Of a stretch of 64,000 bases of DNA, positions 34,744 to 43,155 are shown piece by piece. The stretch covers positions 682,001-746,000 of the forward strand of contig FOCD01000002.1 in assembly GCA_900110015.1 (NCBI GenBank), in the 5' to 3' direction. Every line of letters starts with the position of its first letter. The stretch's first letter is position 1. Origin of the DNA: Terribacillus saccharophilus. Lineage in GTDB: Bacteria > Bacillota > Bacilli > Bacillales > Amphibacillaceae. A model generated the notes under the pieces. The model had not been told where the DNA came from. It saw only the letters and a program-made list of their open reading frames with translations, and searched no databases. The position numbers and the translations under genes were made by a program.

Positions 34744-36819
34744 TTAATGGGATGAATCTACACTTAAAACGACCATTTCATCATAAGTGACAGCTTCTCT
34801 TAGTTTAGCTGCTGTCGCCACAGATATACGCTCTTCTTGTACATATTCATGAATCGCATCTCTTTCCATTCGGATTGCACGCATCCGAAACTTATGAAGC
34901 TGCTCTTGAAATGCTTCATCGCTTTCGAAAGATCGATAGCGCCCGACTAGTTTCTTATTGTATAACTGTGTCACAATCAAGGATTCATGACGGTTGGAAG
35001 TATTCGTCTGTTCCCGAATTGCATCAATAGCTGCTTGGGCTCCAGCTGCTCGCAGTTGTTTCAGCTCATTACCAACTTCAGGAGTTTTGCTGAGTATCTG
35101 CTCAGCATGCTGCTCCCAATTTTCTCTCCAGCGCTTACGGAATTTGTGACGTATCCGTGCAATCTGGAATGCCCGCTTAAACCTGCTGAAAGTCGTATTG
35201 ACGAGGTACTGCTCCGGTTGTGTAATAAGTACTTGGTATAATTGATAAGCATCTTCAGAAACAACGTCTCTTGACGCCATGTCTTCGATACGTTTTTGCT
35301 CTGCTTCCCTACCGACTTTAATCAAGGATTCAATCGTCTGCTTGTTCGGATCCTGCAATATACCTTTTTCAAGGTCGACAAGCTGCTCCTCTAAGTCACG
35401 TACAACTAAGTTAACAGCCAGTTGTGTTTCCCTGACTGCGTCTGCTTGGAGCTGATTGATCGTCTGCTTAAGAATAAGACGATACACCTCTTTAAAGGAA
35501 AGTAGCCCATCATCTCTTTTCACCGGTTTTGGAATCAGTATTGGCAGAGCTACAGAAGCAAAAATCAGACTAAGCAGTATCACTCCTGTTGCCACGAACA
35601 ATACCGTATTTCGCATTGGGAACAGTGAGCCATCATCCAAATAAAAAGGAATGGACAAAGCAGTTGCTAATGTAATAGTTCCATGAATTCCACTCGTAGC
35701 CATAATGAGCGCATAATAACCACGCCCTACTGTCTCTGAATCCTCTGCATTCACCTTGTTATGATAATTTTTGGATACAAAGCGTTCCATACGGCTTTTT
35801 GGAGGTATTGTAAAAGGCTTGTGCAAGCTGTACACCCAAACGAAACGAATAAGGAATAAAGCGATAAAGACAATGATAATAACCCCGAACAAACGCCCCA
35901 TACCAATTTCGTTCGTATCTTGAATTCCCTGATACACTTCAGGCAGTAAGAATCCTAACAGGACGAACACAAGACCATTCAATACGTATTCCACAATGGT
36001 CCACGTATTATTGGAAAGGATTTGCAGCTTGGTTGTTGTCTGCTGCAGACGATCACGTTCAATACCGTGAATGATACTGGCCGCTACAACAGCCAAAATG
36101 CCGGAGACATGCACCTCTTCAGCCAACACATAAAGGAAGAACGGTGTCATTACCTGCAAAACGATGAGCATCGAATCATCTTGAAAGCCATGTTTCAACA
36201 GCTGCAGCCGGATCGTGACAATCACATATCCTGCAACTGCCCCGATGACTAAGCCACCGATGGAGACGAACAAAAATTCTACAGACGCTCCCCCGAACGA
36301 AAAGACACCGGTCAGCGCAGCAGCAAGTGCTACTTTAAAAGATACGATACCGGCTGCATCGTTCAGCAAAGACTCTCCTTCTAGTATCGGCATCACATTG
36401 GATGGAAGCTTCAATCCACGTGTAATTGATTTTACTGCTACATTATCTGTCGGTGATATTGTTGCTGCCAGTGCGAAGGCAACTGCCAGTGGCATGGATG
36501 GAATAAGCCAGTGGATCAAATAGCCGCCTAGTCCGACTGTAAGAAATACAAGTCCAAAAGCCAGCAGTATAATCGGCGTCCGCAGCTGCCATAACTCTTT
36601 TCGAGATGCTTTTTGACCCTCACTGAATAGGAGCGGAGCAATTACACAAATCATGAATAATTCAGGCTCAAATTCAAGTGATATATGCAGGGGAAGTATA
36701 GATGCGGCTAAACCAAGGATAATCTGGATTAGTGCAAGCGGCAAAGGCAGTATTTTACTGACTGCAGTTGAAAGGAGAACCGCTAATAATAATACGAACA
36801 ATGCTGTAAAGAAGCTCAT
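34744..36819 (-). CDS. Na+/H+ antiporter of the CPA1 family
   Basis: From ATG 36819 the protein has 691 residues. About 12 membrane helices contain the ion-site motifs ATISPTDNVAVKS and GESLLNDAAGIVSFK, the conserved Asp pair of CPA1 exchangers. A cytoplasmic tail of about 270 residues follows, rich in charged helices, and probably has a regulatory role. It exchanges sodium or potassium for protons in pH and salt homeostasis. The start is uncertain: a TTG at 36843 gives eight more residues but lacks a ribosome site, while ATG 36819 has AGTAGG at a long 13-base distance. It is monocistronic. Confidence 0.8.
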   Translation of the reverse strand: MSFFTALFVLLLAVLLSTAVSKILPLPLALIQIILGLAASILPLHISLEFEPELFMICVIAPLLFSEGQKASRKELWQLRTPIILLAFGLVFLTVGLGGYLIHWLIPSMPLAVAFALAATISPTDNVAVKSITRGLKLPSNVMPILEGESLLNDAAGIVSFKVALAAALTGVFSFGGASVEFLFVSIGGLVIGAVAGYVIVTIRLQLLKHGFQDDSMLIVLQVMTPFFLYVLAEEVHVSGILAVVAASIIHGIERDRLQQTTTKLQILSNNTWTIVEYVLNGLVFVLLGFLLPEVYQGIQDTNEIGMGRLFGVIIIVFIALFLIRFVWVYSLHKPFTIPPKSRMERFVSKNYHNKVNAEDSETVGRGYYALIMATSGIHGTITLATALSIPFYLDDGSLFPMRNTVLFVATGVILLSLIFASVALPILIPKPVKRDDGLLSFKEVYRLILKQTINQLQADAVRETQLAVNLVVRDLEEQLVDLEKGILQDPNKQTIESLIKVGREAEQKRIEDMASRDVVSEDAYQLYQVLITQPEQYLVNTTFSRFKRAFQIARIRHKFRKRWRENWEQHAEQILSKTPEVGNELKQLRAAGAQAAIDAIREQTNTSNRHESLIVTQLYNKKLVGRYRSFESDEAFQEQLHKFRMRAIRMERDAIHEYVQEERISVATAAKLREAVTYDEMVVLSVDSSH

Positions 36820-36887
36820 GCTGTGTGCCAAACCTACTTTCAAATAATATAATCTAGTTTGCGTTACTTCATCTTTTTCACTCGTTT

Positions 36888-36921
36888 AGAAAAGACCGCT
36901 TCCTGATGGGAGCGATCTTTA
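36888..36921 (-). terminator. Terminator of the HAD / epimerase unit
   Basis: An imperfect stem AAAGATCGCTCCC / GGAAGCGGTCTTT on the minus strand is followed by TCTAAACG. The T-run is short. Confidence 0.55.
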
Positions 36922-36924
36922 AAT

Positions 36925-37803
36925 TTAGAAGAATGTCATTCGATAAGAACTGTTGAACTCTGCGTCCGGAGCAAGCTTCTGTATCCCCGCCTTTTGTGAT
37001 AAAACTCCTGTTGAATCAGTTGTATCAGCAATTCCGAACCACGGCTCGATACATACGAAAGGAGCCATCGTATTTGTTGCAACATCGTATTTGGACCAAA
37101 TTCCTACATAAGGAAATCCTGATAGTGAGACAGCTACACCATTTCCTTCACTGGATTGGAGACGTACTTCCTCGATATGATCGTACACAATTGCATCATT
37201 CTCGAAAAGTGCTGCCTGAATCGGCATAGCTGGCAGTACAGCAGGCTGTTCTTTCTCACGGATTAATCCATCGGCCAGCTCATACACTGTGACTTGTTTG
37301 TTCTGCACAGGTTTTAAGTGCAGCTTATAATCGGCAGCATGTTCCCCTGATATAAGCGGAACACGAAAAGCTGGATGAGCACCGATAGAAAAGTACATCA
37401 TTTCTTCCTTTTCCAAACTGTTCACTTTCCAGTCAACATGCAGCTGATCCGCTTCCAGCCGGTAACAAATTTCCACTCGAAATTCGTAAGGATACACATC
37501 TCGGTATTCTCCGTTGGATTCTTTTGCAAATGTAACGGAAGTGGCTTGTGCGTCTGACACTTGGAATACAGCGTCCCGCAGGAAACCATGCTGAGAAAGC
37601 TCGTATGTCTTGCCTTCCGCTATATATTGGCTGTCCTTCAATCGACCGACAATAGGGAACAAAACAGGAGAAACGCGGCCCCAACAGGCAGCATCTCCGC
37701 TCCACATATAAGAAAGCTTCGTATCTTTATGCTGTACGCTTCTCACTTCTGCCCCTAATTCTGCAATCTCGACACTGAGAGATTCATTTTCGATTCGAAT
37801 CAT
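36925..37803 (-). CDS. Aldose 1-epimerase family protein, LacX-like
   Basis: This 292-residue beta-sandwich protein of the galactose-mutarotase superfamily begins with an AELGAEVRSV.HKDT strand pair. It shows LFPIVGRLK, the catalytic-type His in SQHGFLRD, the second His in IGAHPAFRVP and the C-terminal VCIEPWFGIAD with the catalytic Glu. The LacX subgroup acts on sugars or phosphosugars that have not been defined. ATG 37803 overlaps the stop of the HAD gene in an ATGA arrangement, so the pair is co-translated and could handle the same sugar phosphate. Confidence 0.78.
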   Translation of the reverse strand: MIRIENESLSVEIAELGAEVRSVQHKDTKLSYMWSGDAACWGRVSPVLFPIVGRLKDSQYIAEGKTYELSQHGFLRDAVFQVSDAQATSVTFAKESNGEYRDVYPYEFRVEICYRLEADQLHVDWKVNSLEKEEMMYFSIGAHPAFRVPLISGEHAADYKLHLKPVQNKQVTVYELADGLIREKEQPAVLPAMPIQAALFENDAIVYDHIEEVRLQSSEGNGVAVSLSGFPYVGIWSKYDVATNTMAPFVCIEPWFGIADTTDSTGVLSQKAGIQKLAPDAEFNSSYRMTFF

Positions 37804-38621
37804 GCTTGTCCCGCCTGTAATATTTTCTTCCGGATTGCTTCCGCAACACCATGAGCATTATTGGACGTTGTTATAAAATCAGCAGCTTCCTTTATAGCTG
37901 GAATTGCGTTGTCCATCGCCACTCCGCAGCCGGCGTACTGGATCATGGATAAGTCATTTCCGTTATCTCCAATTGCCATAACCTCTTCCCGCTTGATTCC
38001 AAGCTGCTCGGCCAACTGTTTCACTGCACTGCCTTTGCTAGCTTCCGGATGAAGTATTTCATAGAAATATGGCGCGCTCTGCACCATCGTGAAACGCCCC
38101 TTCCATTCTTCCGGCACATTTGCTATTGTCTCGCTCAACCGTTCAGGCTCATCAATGAACATTACCTTCGGAACAAGCACATCCCGGGGAATTTCATCGA
38201 CAGCTCGGTAATGCAGCGGCATCTTCGTCATAAAGGATTCCAGAACTGTGTAGTTGCTGATATTTCGGTTCGATGTATATAAGAACTTAGAATCAAAGTA
38301 ATGCATCGGCGTATCAAGTTTCAAACTAAGCTGATGTAAGTCGATGAAGTCATCGTAAGATAAAGATAGTTGCGATACCACTTCATTTGTATGAGCATTC
38401 TGAACAAGTGCTCCGTTGAAGGCAATGACAAAATCTCCATCCTCATTCAGAATCAATTCTTCCAAATAACGATACACACCATGAATTGGTCTGCCTGTAC
38501 AGAGAACAATTTTAACCCCGAGCTTTTTCGCTTCCTGGAGTGTCTCATGCACTTCCATCGTCACTTCATGCTGATCATTCAATAACGTTCCATCCATATC
38601 TATTGCTACAAGCTTATACAT
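37800..38621 (-). CDS. HAD-superfamily phosphatase, Cof/YidA type
   Basis: This 273-residue protein shows HAD motif I DMDGTLLND with nucleophile Asp 8 and Asp 10, motif II LCTGRP, a C2-type cap domain in the middle, Lys in the SKGSAVK segment, and motif IV GDNGNDLSMI. Cof-type enzymes hydrolyse sugar phosphates, FMN or similar small phosphoesters in the cytoplasm. The substrate is not predictable. ATG 38621 follows a GGGGGATGAAG-type site. It precedes and overlaps the epimerase-like gene. Confidence 0.82.
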   Translation of the reverse strand: MYKLVAIDMDGTLLNDQHEVTMEVHETLQEAKKLGVKIVLCTGRPIHGVYRYLEELILNEDGDFVIAFNGALVQNAHTNEVVSQLSLSYDDFIDLHQLSLKLDTPMHYFDSKFLYTSNRNISNYTVLESFMTKMPLHYRAVDEIPRDVLVPKVMFIDEPERLSETIANVPEEWKGRFTMVQSAPYFYEILHPEASKGSAVKQLAEQLGIKREEVMAIGDNGNDLSMIQYAGCGVAMDNAIPAIKEAADFITTSNNAHGVAEAIRKKILQAGQA

Positions 38622-38693
38622 ACTTCATCCCCCTTTATTTTTCATTGCTATGTATCTCTTTACTAGTATATCGAAAGTGGACGTCCTTCGGTG

Positions 38694-39425
38694 CTATAAA
38701 CCTTTATAGTAAGTTGCAATTTTCCTGATAACTTTACAGCCATTCTTCTCGAATACGCGCTGCATCGGCAAATTATCTGCATGGGTACTGCCTTCATATA
38801 TGACAGCACCCATCTCTTTCAGCATCATAAGGCTGGCTGCATGTATGATTTGCCCTAACCCCTTCCCGCGAGCTGCAGGCACAGTGCCGATGTAATAAAT
38901 ACGACCTTCTCCATTTTTTCCCGGTTCCAGATGAGGTATCGTCATGGCGATTGGAATATTGTCCTGATAGAAGATGCGACAGCTATTTTGCCATTCCTCA
39001 CCAAGAAGGGCCTTTACATCATCCAACTGATTCTCTATAGAACGTGCTGAGGCACGATTAGCGGACTGTTCCATGCTTGACTGCCAAATTTCCAGAAATC
39101 TTTTTTCATCTGTCCCACCCATTCCAATAGCTTGCCACCGATAATTAAAAGGAAGCGGCTGTTCCTCTGCCAGCTGTTTACGATACAGGTATTTCCTTGC
39201 AAATAGATCATATCTATAATCGGACAAAAGCGAGTGAAGGGCGTCATAATTTTCATCTTCTGTACATACAGTTACTCGAGTATGGACAGAGGAACTTTTA
39301 CCCATGACACTTTCCGCGTGCTCAAGCAGGTTGTACAATCTGTCTGCGGTAGCTGATCCGGTTTGCTCGATATCGACTTGATTCGAAAAACGCGTGACCT
39401 GAAAATGAGCTGCAGTCTCTACCAT
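38694..39425 (-). CDS. GNAT-family N-acetyltransferase
   Basis: This 243-residue protein carries the C-terminal acetyl-CoA domain in IYYIGTVPAARGKGLGQIIHAASL, whose RGKGLG is the pyrophosphate loop, followed by YEGSTHADNLPMQRVFEKNGCKV, the usual end strand and helix. The N-terminal 120 residues are divergent and may form a second, degenerate GNAT fold. The acceptor is unknown. ATG 39425 overlaps the msrA stop by seven bases and has no ribosome site of its own, so translation depends on msrA. Confidence 0.75.
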   Translation of the reverse strand: MVETAAHFQVTRFSNQVDIEQTGSATADRLYNLLEHAESVMGKSSSVHTRVTVCTEDENYDALHSLLSDYRYDLFARKYLYRKQLAEEQPLPFNYRWQAIGMGGTDEKRFLEIWQSSMEQSANRASARSIENQLDDVKALLGEEWQNSCRIFYQDNIPIAMTIPHLEPGKNGEGRIYYIGTVPAARGKGLGQIIHAASLMMLKEMGAVIYEGSTHADNLPMQRVFEKNGCKVIRKIATYYKGL

Positions 39426-40087
39426 TTCAAGTCATCCAATAGCTTTTGAAGTTCGATAGCTTCATCTTCAGGAATATTCCATTGCGCGATTTCCTCCTTG
39501 ATGGATGCCAATGTACCGTATTCCCTGACAAACCCATTCAAGCGAGATGTAATTGTGGAATTATGGAATGACGCTTCATCCGGAAAGTTCATCATTAACT
39601 GCTCCGTCGCCCTTTTAAAACGTTTCAAATAGTACTTCTGATGATGCGGTTCTGCTTCGGTAAAATCATGCATAGGAGCTATTTCTGTATAAATCGAATC
39701 TTCTCGGTCAACTTCCAGCTGCTGTTTTACAGCTTCCATTATTGTTTTCTGTTCTGCATTTCGATATAGGAGAAGGCTGATGTACTGCCTTTCTTTATAC
39801 GCTGGGCGGTTCGGATTATGATCATTCCAAAATTTGCGCAGCAGCTGTTCCAGTGAAATGGCATCTGGATCGAAGGTAACTTCGACTGTTTCGGTGTGAT
39901 CACCCATCTGCCTATAAGTCGGGTTTGTTTTCGTTCCGCCGGCGAATCCGACTCTCGTACGGAGGACACCCGGCAGCTGACCGAAATTCGCTTCCGGACT
40001 CCAAAAGCATCCCATACCGAATACAAGCGTATCCATTCGCTTATTTTCTATCATGTACTGCTCAATGGCTTGTATGTTTATATCCAT
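39419..40087 (-). CDS. msrA: Peptide methionine sulfoxide reductase A
   Basis: The protein has 222 residues. The active-site motif GMGCFWSPEANFG carries the nucleophile Cys 27, and GFAGG, GDHTETVEVTFDP and the FWNDHNP segment follow the family pattern. It reduces methionine-S-sulfoxide in proteins and free methionine. Cys 27 is the only Cys in the protein, so no resolving Cys is available within the chain; regeneration must use an external thiol. The extra C-terminal 40-50 residues are helical. ATG 40087 is followed by a coupled GNAT gene, an unusual partner; MsrB is not adjacent. Confidence 0.85.
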   Translation of the reverse strand: MDINIQAIEQYMIENKRMDTLVFGMGCFWSPEANFGQLPGVLRTRVGFAGGTKTNPTYRQMGDHTETVEVTFDPDAISLEQLLRKFWNDHNPNRPAYKERQYISLLLYRNAEQKTIMEAVKQQLEVDREDSIYTEIAPMHDFTEAEPHHQKYYLKRFKRATEQLMMNFPDEASFHNSTITSRLNGFVREYGTLASIKEEIAQWNIPEDEAIELQKLLDDLKW

Positions 40088-40345
40088 ATACCTATCTACC
40101 CCTTCTATTATAGTGAATAAGAACTGTAAATAAATTCCACATTATTCGGCAGAAGTTGACTCATACAATGCGAATATTCCCTTTATTTGACTAACGAATC
40201 AACATTCCAACAAGGTTTTACTATGCTATCATGTGACTTATGAACCAGGTTATAAGCAGGAGCAATTATAATTTTTAATGCATACGACAACACGTGTTAA
40301 CTTCCTATAAGACTGCTCGATATAAAAAAGGAGGAAGAAAGTAAG

Positions 40346-41863
40346 ATGATGACAATTCCTGGCAGCATGGAAACACGTGCCTTGCCACGCATCAAGCGTA
40401 CGTATATGCGTCCGCGGATCGTAGCGTTCATACCCGCCCATAATGAAGAAAAATCGATTCATGACTGCCTGACAGGCTTGAAAGAGCAGGTACTGCCAAG
40501 CGGCGTCGAGCTTGACGTTTTTGTAGTAGCAGACAATTGCAGCGACCGAACTGAAGAAGTTGCAAAAGAAACTGCCGAAGAACTCGGATTATCTATGGAA
40601 ATAATCGTAACAGAAAACAATAAACAGAGAAAAGTTGGAGCTCTTAACGCCGTTTGGAAAGCTATCTATGGAGACAACATGGATATTTATGAAATGGAAC
40701 GCACTGATTTCGAAATTGCTTATCAGCGCTCTGTTAAAGGCATTCTCGGCATGGACGCCGACAGCCGGTTAGCACCGCGTGCCTTGCAGCACTTATGGGA
40801 TGGAATGATGAGTTCCCGGAATATCGGCGGTGTAATGGCGAAATATACGATGCGAATGCCGAAAAAGAAAAGCCTTCTCTCCAAAGATGACCCTTATTAC
40901 GAGGAAAAGCTTGCTAGCGGAGAGTATGGCGGCCCTATGTCCAGATGGTGGACACATCAGCAAAAACAGGATATGGCAAGCTGGCTTCTCAGCCTGCAAT
41001 ACCGCGGCGGAAGCACGTATGTACTTGGCGGCCAAGCTACCCTTTTCCGCCCTGAAGCTTTGTATGAGGTAATGCAGATTAACAAACTGGATGGACCATG
41101 GCAAAATGACACAGATGTTGAGGATATGCTGCTCACTTGGCAGCTCCAGAAGAACGGGTGGAAGACACTCATTAGTCCGAATGCTCGCTGCTTTGTTGAT
41201 GCCATGCGCTCTTATCACACTTTCCGAAATCAGCGGGTAAAATGGAGCTCAGGAACTGTGAATCTGCTTACCGATCGCGATCTGATGATGAAAACGAGAC
41301 ATACCGGACATTTGTGGCGCTCGCAATTAAAGACAATGATGGATCTGCTTGTGCGCGTATTCTTCGTCCTTCTATTGGGCGCTGCTATTGCAACAGACCA
41401 ATTCATGTGGTCGTGGGTGTGGTTAGTACCCATTGCACTCGCTTCCGTTCTCAATACTATCCTGGCGTTGAAGACACCGATGCATCGACCCATAGACGTC
41501 ATTCTTGCCTTCCTGCTGATAAGTCCGGAGCTTTACTTATGGGTCAACCTAATGACTTTCGCACAAGTCTGGACTGAAAAGTTGTCCAATGATAAAAAAG
41601 ATGGCTGGGCCAATCAGTACCAAGCAGAGGCAGGTAAAACGAGAAGCAAACTTCTGCAAGGTGTACTTGCAGCGCTGTTGTTCATTAGCATTGCCGTTTT
41701 CGCTTGCTACTATTTCCGAGATTATCTTACAAGTGAGGCTGTCCAACAAGCGACGAATCCATACTTGATGGCCGGCTGGATCGGATTAACTGGATTGACT
41801 GTTTTCATGTCCTTCATAATGCTCTATCAGATCTGGACATTACGCAGCAGACACCGCGCGTGA
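40346..41863 (+). CDS. Membrane GT2 glycosyltransferase, processive-synthase type
   Basis: This 505-residue protein has a GT-A domain with AFIPAHNEEKSI, VVADNCSD, the metal-binding MDADSRL, the acceptor-site TDVEDM and the QRVKW version of the QxxRW motif. The set is typical of cellulose-, hyaluronan- or poly-GlcNAc-synthase-like enzymes. Four to five membrane helices follow from about residue 330. It probably extends or secretes a polysaccharide, or adds a sugar to a membrane carrier. ATG 40346 follows AAAGGAGG by ten bases. It has its own terminator and stands just before the glycan island, possibly as part of it. Confidence 0.8.
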   Translation: MMTIPGSMETRALPRIKRTYMRPRIVAFIPAHNEEKSIHDCLTGLKEQVLPSGVELDVFVVADNCSDRTEEVAKETAEELGLSMEIIVTENNKQRKVGALNAVWKAIYGDNMDIYEMERTDFEIAYQRSVKGILGMDADSRLAPRALQHLWDGMMSSRNIGGVMAKYTMRMPKKKSLLSKDDPYYEEKLASGEYGGPMSRWWTHQQKQDMASWLLSLQYRGGSTYVLGGQATLFRPEALYEVMQINKLDGPWQNDTDVEDMLLTWQLQKNGWKTLISPNARCFVDAMRSYHTFRNQRVKWSSGTVNLLTDRDLMMKTRHTGHLWRSQLKTMMDLLVRVFFVLLLGAAIATDQFMWSWVWLVPIALASVLNTILALKTPMHRPIDVILAFLLISPELYLWVNLMTFAQVWTEKLSNDKKDGWANQYQAEAGKTRSKLLQGVLAALLFISIAVFACYYFRDYLTSEAVQQATNPYLMAGWIGLTGLTVFMSFIMLYQIWTLRSRHRA

Positions 41864-41865
41864 AT

Positions 41866-41905
41866 TCGACGGGTCGCCCTTTCCTTAGGCGGCCCGTTTG
41901 CTTTA
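41866..41905 (+). terminator. Terminator of the processive GT2 gene
   Basis: ACGGGTCGCC pairs with GGCGGCCCGT, followed by TTGCTTTAT. The T-run is poor. Confidence 0.55.
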
Positions 41906-41939
41906 TACTTGGAGCAATAGATAGAAAGAAGGGATTCCT

Positions 41940-42695
41940 TTGTTGTTCCGGCCATGCATCGATTTACATAATGGAAAGGTAAAGCAGATTGTCGGCTCGT
42001 CGATAACAGATGAAAGTGATCAGGTTATTGAAAATTTTGTCTCTGCACATGATTCAGCTTACTATGCTGATCTTTTCAAGGAAAAACAAATTACCGGTGG
42101 ACATGTCATCATGCTCGGACCTGGTAATGAAAAGGCTGCAATGGAAGCCTTAAAAGCCTACCCAGGAGGTCTGCAGATTGGTGGCGGCATTCGACCAGAG
42201 AATGCAGCAGACTATCTTAATGCTGGTGCCAGTCATGTTATTGTCACATCTTATATTTTCCATGACGGCATGCTTGATGAGGATCGGCTGCGTAAAATGA
42301 ATGAGACTGTCGGCAAAGAACGACTCGTCCTTGATTTAAGCTGTACGTACCATGACGGAAAATGGTTTGTCGCAACAGATCGCTGGACGAAGCGAAGCAG
42401 CTTTGAAGTCAATGCGGAGAATTTAGAGATGTTAGCAGCATTTTGCGATGAATTTCTCATCCATGCAGTTGATGTGGAAGGAAAACGAAATGGCATTCAA
42501 GAAGAGTTAGTCTCCCATTTGGCTGCACATATGCCCATACCCGCAACGTATGCCGGAGGGATCCGTTCCCTTGACGATATTGACCTTTTCCGCCAGCTCA
42601 CTAATGATCGGATTTGCTATACCATCGGCAGCGCGCTCGATTTATTCGGCGGCGATATTCCTCTGGAAGCTGTAGTAGCCAAGGAAAATAAATAA
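41940..42695 (+). CDS. hisA: Eukaryotic-type HisA (ProFAR isomerase), stand-alone
   Basis: This 251-residue TIM-barrel protein has segments CIDLHNGKVKQIVG, FVSAHDSAYYADLF, GHVIMLGPGNEKAA, LQIGGGI, VLDLSC, FLIHAVDVEGKRNGI, YAGGIRS and SALDLFGG. They follow yeast His6 step by step rather than ordinary bacterial HisA, which starts with PAIDLRDG. The enzyme opens the ribose ring of ProFAR in histidine synthesis. No other his gene is nearby. TTG 41940 (a second TTG follows) has AAGGGA upstream. Function as HisA is inferred from family; a bacterial paralogue with another sugar-phosphate substrate is the alternative. Confidence 0.8.
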   Translation: MLFRPCIDLHNGKVKQIVGSSITDESDQVIENFVSAHDSAYYADLFKEKQITGGHVIMLGPGNEKAAMEALKAYPGGLQIGGGIRPENAADYLNAGASHVIVTSYIFHDGMLDEDRLRKMNETVGKERLVLDLSCTYHDGKWFVATDRWTKRSSFEVNAENLEMLAAFCDEFLIHAVDVEGKRNGIQEELVSHLAAHMPIPATYAGGIRSLDDIDLFRQLTNDRICYTIGSALDLFGGDIPLEAVVAKENK

Positions 42696-42727
42696 GACCC
42701 TCCCGAAAAAAGGAAGGGTCTTTTTTT
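42694..42727. terminator. Bidirectional terminator hisA / LEA-like gene
   Basis: AGACCCTCCC pairs with GGAAGGGTCT and is followed by seven T on the plus strand. On the minus strand it is followed by TATTTATTTT and serves the convergent small gene. Confidence 0.8.
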
Positions 42728-43064
42728 ATTTCAGTTTATCTGTAAAGTTCGAGAGGAAACCCTGTGCTTTCTCAGTCAGATTTCCGACGACATCATTCGC
42801 TTGGTCTGTTAAGCCTTGTGCTGCTTCTGTACCTTGATCAACCGCTTCCTGGCCTAATGCTGTCCCTTGTTCTGTCAGCTCAGTAGCTTGATCTGCTATA
42901 TTATCAACGCCTGCTGCTTCTGTCACTTGGTCGACAGCTTGCTGTGCTTGCTCGGTAATTTGCTCACCGTTCAGCAGTTCACCTGCTTTGTTTACAAGCT
43001 CTTCTGGTGCTATGTCACTTATCTTGTTGCCGATAAGCTCTTTGAAGGAATCAAAAATGCCCAT
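42726..43064 (-). CDS. Small LEA-like helical protein, unknown function
   Basis: This 112-residue protein contains no Cys, Trp, Tyr, His or Arg and is rich in Gln, Glu, Asp, Ala and Thr. After a short amphipathic start (MGIFDSFKELIG) the chain is a run of degenerate 11- to 14-residue units such as QATELTEQ, QEAVDQGTEAAQ and LTDQANDVV, like late-embryogenesis-abundant or apolipoprotein-type helices that protect membranes and proteins during drying. I know no exact counterpart. ATG 43064 follows AGGAGGTG. A longer frame from 43103 has no ribosome site. A CATATCATA box (43098-43090) may be its -10 region. Confidence 0.65.
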   Translation of the reverse strand: MGIFDSFKELIGNKISDIAPEELVNKAGELLNGEQITEQAQQAVDQVTEAAGVDNIADQATELTEQGTALGQEAVDQGTEAAQGLTDQANDVVGNLTEKAQGFLSNFTDKLK

Positions 43065-43155
43065 ATAAACACCTCCTATGGGTTCACTATATGATATGCG
43101 CACATTACATACAACTCATACGAGGCGATTTTCATGTAAAGAATCTGTGAACAAG

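Noticed and set aside
40088-40345. A possible c-di-GMP riboswitch before the processive GT2 gene
   Set aside because: The 258 bp were read for the GEMM core and a tetraloop-receptor pattern. Neither was found, and no other structure stood out.
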